Part shown: positions 59,369 through 64,000 of the stretch, piece after piece
Layout of the letters: each line of letters starts with the position of its first letter
Position numbering within the stretch: the first letter of the stretch is position 1
Source of the DNA: Crotophaga sulcirostris
Lineage: Eukaryota; Chordata; Aves; Cuculiformes; Crotophagidae
Reading direction: 5' to 3'
NCBI GenBank assembly: GCA_013397455.1
Contig: VYZB01000335.1
Coordinates: forward strand, 188,480-252,479
DNA length: 64,000 nucleotides
Made by a program: the position numbers and the translations under genes
The notes under the pieces: model-generated
Told to the model about the DNA's origin: nothing
The model's input: only the letters and a program-made list of their open reading frames with translations
The model's database searches: none

Positions 59369-61000
59369 CATAGAATCATAGAATTACCCGAGTTGGAAGG
59401 GACCCAAAAGGATCATTGAGTCCAACTCCTATCCCTACTTAGGACACTCCCAACATTCACACCATGTGACTGAGGGCATTGTCCAAATGCTTCTTGAATG
59501 CTGGCGGACTACGTGCCGTAACTCCTTCCCTGGGGAGCTATTCCAGTGCTCCACCACCCGCTCGGTGAAGAACCTCTTTCTAATATCAATTCTAAACCTC
59601 CCCTGGCATATCTTCCTGCCATTACCTCTAGTCCTATCATTGTTCACCAGAGAGATCGGCACCTGTTTCTCCTCCTTCCCTTGTGAGAAGGCAGTAAACA
59701 CCTATGAGATCCCCTCTCAGTCTCCTCCAGTCTGAACAGACCAAGTGCCTTCAGCCGCTCCTCACATAACTTCCCCTCCAGACCCTTCACCATCTTTGTG
59801 GCCTCCTCTGGACACTCTCCAGTAGTTTTATGTCCTTTATATACTGTGACACCATACTGCATACAATATTGGAGGTGGGACCACACCTGTGCAGAGTAGA
59901 GCAGGACAATCACCCCCCTCACCTGGCTGGCAATGCTGTGTTTAACACGCCCCAGGATATGGTTGGCCCTCTTGGCTGCCAGGGCTCACTGTTGGCTCAT
60001 GTTCAACTTGCTGTTGAGCAGAACCCCCAGGTCCCTCTCTGCAGGGCTGCTCTCTAGCCTGTCACACACATGTGCACACCTGTACGTGTATCCAGGGTTG
60101 CTGTGTACCAGGTGCAGAACCTGGTACTTGCCCTTGTTAAATTTCATGCAGTTGGTGATTGCCCAGCTCTCCAATCTGTCAAGATCTCTCTACAGGGCCT
60201 CTTTGCCTGTGAAAGTGTTGACAGCTCCCCCCAGTTTTGTGTCATTGGCAAACTTCATCAATAAACCTTCAAGTCCTTCATCTAGGTCGTTTATGAAGAT
60301 ATTGAAGAGCACTCACCCCAGGATGGATCCCTGTGGGACCCCATTAGTGTCTGGACACCAGTCTGATGTAACCCCATTCACTATGACCCTTTGAGCCTGA
60401 TTTATCAGCCAATTGTACATCCATTGTATTATGTGTTTATCCAGCTGTATTCTGAACATTTTGTTTATGAGAATACTGTGAGAGACAGTATCAAAGACCT
60501 TGCTGAAATCCAGAAAAATGACATGGACCATTTTTCCCCAGTTGACTAGGTGAGTGACGTTGTCATAGAAGGAAATCAAGTTTGCAAGGCAGGACCTTCC
60601 CTTTATAAACCTGTACTGACTGGGACCAATGACTGCATTGCCTTTCAGATATTTTTCGGTAACTCCCACAATAATTTTCTCCATTATCTTACCAGGCACT
60701 GAAATGAGACTGACAGGCCTGTAGTTACTGGGATCATCCGTGCTGCCTTTCTTGAAGACTGGGACAACATTTGCTAGCTTCAGTCAGCTGGTACCTCTCC
60801 AGATTCCCAAGAATGTTGAAAAATCTTTGAGAGAGGTCTCGCTATGACATCAACCAGCTCTTTAAGTACTCTTGGATGAATCCCATCAGATCTCATTGAC
60901 TTACAGGGATCTAACTGGAGCAGCAGATCCCACACAAGTTCAGGATTGATTGGGGGATTGTTTGCCCAGTCATGATCCTCCAACTCAAGGCTCTGAGGGG
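59369..61000 (-). mobile_element. CR1 LINE copy, 5'-truncated, with decayed reverse transcriptase
   Basis: On the minus strand the element reads from about 61000 down to 59369. Upstream is the RT region with LDPCKSMRSDGIHPRVLKEL (60780-60983). After a frameshift comes VIFLDFSKVFDTVSH, motif A with its Asp (60482-60523), then NGVPQGSILG, motif B, with an in-frame stop just after (60313). Motif C at 60241-60252 reads FAND, so the second of the two FADD aspartates aligned here is preserved but the first is Asn. Next come the post-RT region (59986-60174; MKFNKG, LVHSNPG, ESSPAERDLGVLL), the C-terminus with GRFRIDIRKRFFTERVVEHW (59435-59701), and the 3' untranslated end with two 8-bp tail units (TCATAGAATCATAGAA on the plus strand). 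It is about 1.6 kb of a roughly 4.5-kb family length. Stops and shifts make it inactive. Confidence 0.95.
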
Positions 61001-61004
61001 GAAA

Positions 61005-62740
61005 CGTGGTGACAGAATAAACACTTCTACAAACTTCCTCCCTTAACCCTTACTTTCCTCACCTGTCTTTCTCATGTGACATTAATAGAATTTGACATTG
61101 TGACATAACACATTAGTCATTCTGCCAGGCTAGTAATTTGGTCAAATGACAAACTTTCAATCATTTGAACAAATGGTTGTTTCACTAGGGCATTTGATCA
61201 AATGATTAAAACTAAAAGGCATTTGGCCACATGACTGAAGATGTGATCGTGGCTCTGGACAGGTGCCGGAACAGATTTTTATAAAACAATCAGACTGGAG
61301 TGTAATTCTTCATGTGCTGAAGCTTCAATATGAACAGGTTCTACCTGGTGCTTATGTTACAAAAGAACCCAAGTTTCCCTGCCTTTTCCCCCTGAGCAAC
61401 CGTTCTCATGTCTGGGGTGCCTGCTGCTGATCCCAAAGGCACAGGAGCATTCCCAACCCCTTTGACCATGGGACATTGACTGTGGAAGGGGTGGTCAGCG
61501 GTGAGGAGGTGTAATGCAGGTGGGTGAATGGAGGGGGAAGCAGCAGCAGGGCTGGCCACGGCATGATGCCCCTGGGACTGATTACCTGGGCATCCCACAT
61601 GGCCTCTGTTTGAAGCACCAGTTCACTCCAGGAAAGGTACCTGCCTCTAGCAGTAGCCCTGCCTTCCCAGTTTTACTGCTAGAGAGGGGAGGGAAGGGAT
61701 TTTCCTCCTGGCTTGCCTTTGTATCTAGTGGACATGAAGCTCTCTGTAAAGCCCTGCCTTTGGTGCTAGTGAATCAGCAGCAGAGCAGCCTGGCAGGACT
61801 GCTGTTGCTGCTCATGTGGGACAAGTCAGCTCAGGACAAGTTTTGCCACGCTACAGTGGGTGAGGGCATTCAGACTTCCTGCCATCGTGCCTTCACCTTT
61901 GCATTCACGTATGACTGCATTAGGGGTGCCAGGAGGAGAGGACACCACAGCAAAGCAAAGCAGGGGCTGGGATCTGGCTGCTCTACATGGGGATCAAGCA
62001 TGGAAGAAGCTGAAAAGTGGTTCTTCCACTCATGTGCAATGGAAAGTCTCTGGGGAAATTGGTATTCAGAGGTGTGTCTGGGGTTTGATCTCTCCCCCAG
62101 AGACCCTCCTGGGTGCCTTAACCATTTCAAGGCTGTCCTGTTTATTTATGACACTTTGCAGGCAAAGAGGTGACCACAATGTCTCTTCTGTGGAGTTAAC
62201 AAGCTATGACTGGAGAGAGAGACAATGTTTATGGTGAGGAGCTTCCTGCAGTTACAGAGAGGTCAACAGGATGCTTACCAAAATTAAGGGTCAGTTAATT
62301 GAATTAATGAAATTCAAGTAGAGAACACAGAATATACATGGCAAGAGAGGAATAAAGCTTCTAAGCAACAACTCCTGGGCTGCATTTAGCCAGTATTCCC
62401 GAATCATGATACTTGATGTTTTAGCCAAAAGGTAAAAATAAATAGATAAATAAATAAATAAGAAGAAACCCAATGCAAACAACAAAAAAGACCATTTCCT
62501 TACCAGAGTTGTTACCTAACCACTGTGTCTTTCCAGATTCTCCTGCACATTCACAAGAAATGTGACCTTTCTATGCTGTTGCTGCGGGGTAGCCCTAGCT
62601 CCTCAGAGCCATGGGAAAATATGTGATTCCTGGATGAAAGGAAAAAGGAAGCAGCTCAGCCAGTAGCCACCCTGGAGGTGTTTCCAGTGCCTACTGTACT
62701 TGGGAGACCCTCCTATGGCTTCTGGAGGCTGTTTCCAACC
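61005..62740. other. Noncoding DNA with the longest open frame of the window
   Basis: The 219-codon frame at 61514-62173 (plus) starts at an ATG. It encodes a Gly/Ser/Leu-rich product with no recognisable domain, signal peptide or repeat pattern. About one frame of this length every few such windows is expected from GC-richer noncoding DNA. A simple AAAT repeat lies at 62435-62462. No promoter, splice or polyadenylation arrangement supports a gene. Confidence 0.45.
62435..62462 (+). repeat. AAAT microsatellite, interrupted
   Basis: AAATA units with one GATA interruption (AAATAGATAAATAAATAAAT). Confidence 0.85.
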
Positions 62741-62744
62741 TTCC

Positions 62745-63010
62745 CTTTGAACATAAGAGCACAAAAAAATGCCCTGCTGGGTCTGACGAGCAGTCCATCA
62801 TTCCCAGTGCTCTGTCTTAAGAGAAGCAATTTAAGGAGAACATGCGAGCTCAGCCTTTCTCTGTGACCCCATTCCCTTCATCCACCCCCTGACAACCACA
62901 CTTGTAGGTGTGTTAAGGACATTGAAGGGCACATCCTTGACTGTTCTTTCCTTTTAATATCTGTTTATGGACCTATCATCCATGATGATGTCTAATGATT
63001 CCTTATAACT
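62745..63010 (-). mobile_element. Old CR1-like 3' region
   Basis: The plus strand starts GAACATAAGAGCAC, then CCCTGCTGGGTCTGACGAG, CAGTCCATCATTCCCAGTGC, and further on ATGGACCTATCATCCATGATG and TGTCTAATGATTCC. These blocks, in this order, match a widespread CR1-type element of turtles, crocodilians and birds, read on its minus strand ('gaacataagaac..ctgggtcagacc..ccagtatcctgtct..tggacctatcctccatgaa'). Divergence is much higher than in the two ORF2-bearing copies, so this insertion is older. The family name is uncertain. Confidence 0.7.
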
Positions 63011-63015
63011 GCTTG

Positions 63016-64000
63016 TAAATAAAAGGAGGGACCTCATCCTGAAGACCCCTTATTTCATATTATACCCAGTAAGTTTTATTTCAAAACAACCATTTAAAAC
63101 ATTCAGGTGGGGAGGGCAAGGTGAGCGAGTGCTACAGGTTGAGGACCACCCTCACCCAGTGTTCACACTGCACAACATAACAGGATCCCTGTCTTGATCA
63201 GGAGCTCTCAGGAAAGTGGAGACACAAAGATAACTATATTCCTCTCTGCCTCTGCATGTACTTGTGTCTGCCCACTTTGGGAAAGCATTTTCTATTTTTT
63301 TTGTTTTCAATCCTTCTTCTGCAGACCATGACAAGCAGTTTTTAACTAAACGCTTGGAAGTTTCTATTTGGCCAGGGGACTGTAAGATTTTCATTTGGGT
63401 AAATGAGTGAAACTTTCAGCTATGTGACTGACAGAGTGTTTAGGGAGAAGGAGAGCCTTATCTGCTGGAATGATTTGATGAATTTACCATCAGAATGACT
63501 AAGACGTAGATCTGCACATATGGGAACTCCTTTCTGCCTAATAAATAATGCTTGCTCACTTGCCCCACTGGGGCATAGGGAAGACTCATTAATTACTGGC
63601 TTCACACAGCTTGGAAGTCAGAAGATGCTTCGCAAATACTAACTGTTCTTACCTTATAAAGCAAAAGGCTGCATTTGGGTTTGAAGTTTTTATTTTGGCA
63701 AAGGCACAACCAGTAGTTTGTTCTGTGGTAAGGCTATTCGCACAGCGGCTCGAGGCAAGAATAAATCATGTGGACTGCGTGCTGTACAGGAGAAATCTAC
63801 TCTATGCAAAATTAATGTTGGGCTGGCCCAGCAGAAGCAGCATACATAGCAGAGGTGAAGTGCACAGTCTTAGGGGGAAGCTGTGTGTCTGCCCACCTGG
63901 TAAATTTATGTCTTTCACCTCTAGAACTTCAATTCATGCACAGTGTGAGGTTGTAAGTGAAATGAATTTATTGGTGTCAGTTCATTCCCTAATGGGTAAC
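63016..64000. other. Noncoding single-copy DNA
   Basis: No gene is seen. AT-leaning words and short open frames only, continuing past the window edge. Confidence 0.5.

Noticed and set aside
62435..62462. AAAT run as the poly(A) tail of a retroposed gene
   Set aside because: No gene-like or SINE-like body precedes it, and the pattern is a simple microsatellite.

Overview
The window looks like noncoding DNA, intergenic or deep intronic, from a bird nuclear genome. The best evidence is CR1 LINE retrotransposons of avian type. One copy keeps the characteristic CR1 3' end with 8-bp tail units, and two pieces keep recognisable reverse-transcriptase (ORF2) protein. Much older amniote repeats (MIR-like SINE remnants and short foldback elements) fit the same picture. 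The species cannot be named from the sequence. I see no bacterial or phage gene organisation, no rRNA or tRNA gene, no CRISPR array and no viral genome.

Repeats. A CR1 ORF2 piece on the minus strand lies at about 37,550-38,280 and has lost its 3' end. A 1.6-kb CR1 copy on the minus strand lies at about 59,369-61,000; it has an intact 3' tail, is 5'-truncated and is broken by stops and frameshifts. CR1 3'-end scraps lie at 7,801-7,888 (minus) and 38,960-39,042 (plus). An older CR1-like 3' region lies at about 62,745-63,010 (minus). MIR-like scraps lie at 4,401-4,480, 4,983-5,150, 9,426-9,475 and possibly 21,941-21,990. Five pieces of palindromic repeats lie near 10,013, 10,382, 17,616, 40,525 and 50,227.

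Coding potential. No open frame outside CR1 resembles a protein I recognise. The longest, 219 codons at 61,514-62,173 (plus), has no recognisable domain. Four plus-strand segments (23,212-23,358; 31,350-31,452; 45,277-45,366; 48,141-48,180) have strong splice-acceptor tracts and usable donors. They could be exons of a noncoding or unrecognised transcript, but sites this good also arise by chance in 64 kb.

Regulatory-like DNA. About a dozen stretches of 250-580 bp are AT-rich or mixed, free of repeats, and contain homeodomain, octamer or SOX/TCF-type words. They have the texture of conserved noncoding elements. Examples are 3,520-4,000, 6,355-6,625, 6,950-7,530 (with a small CpG cluster), 17,216-17,580, 18,781-19,110, 28,440-29,030, 32,555-32,960, 35,571-35,885, 41,335-41,600, 43,500-43,970 and 49,215-49,470. 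With the low repeat density, this would suit a gene desert or large intron near a developmental gene. That is inference and needs a cross-species alignment. No new biological system could be demonstrated.
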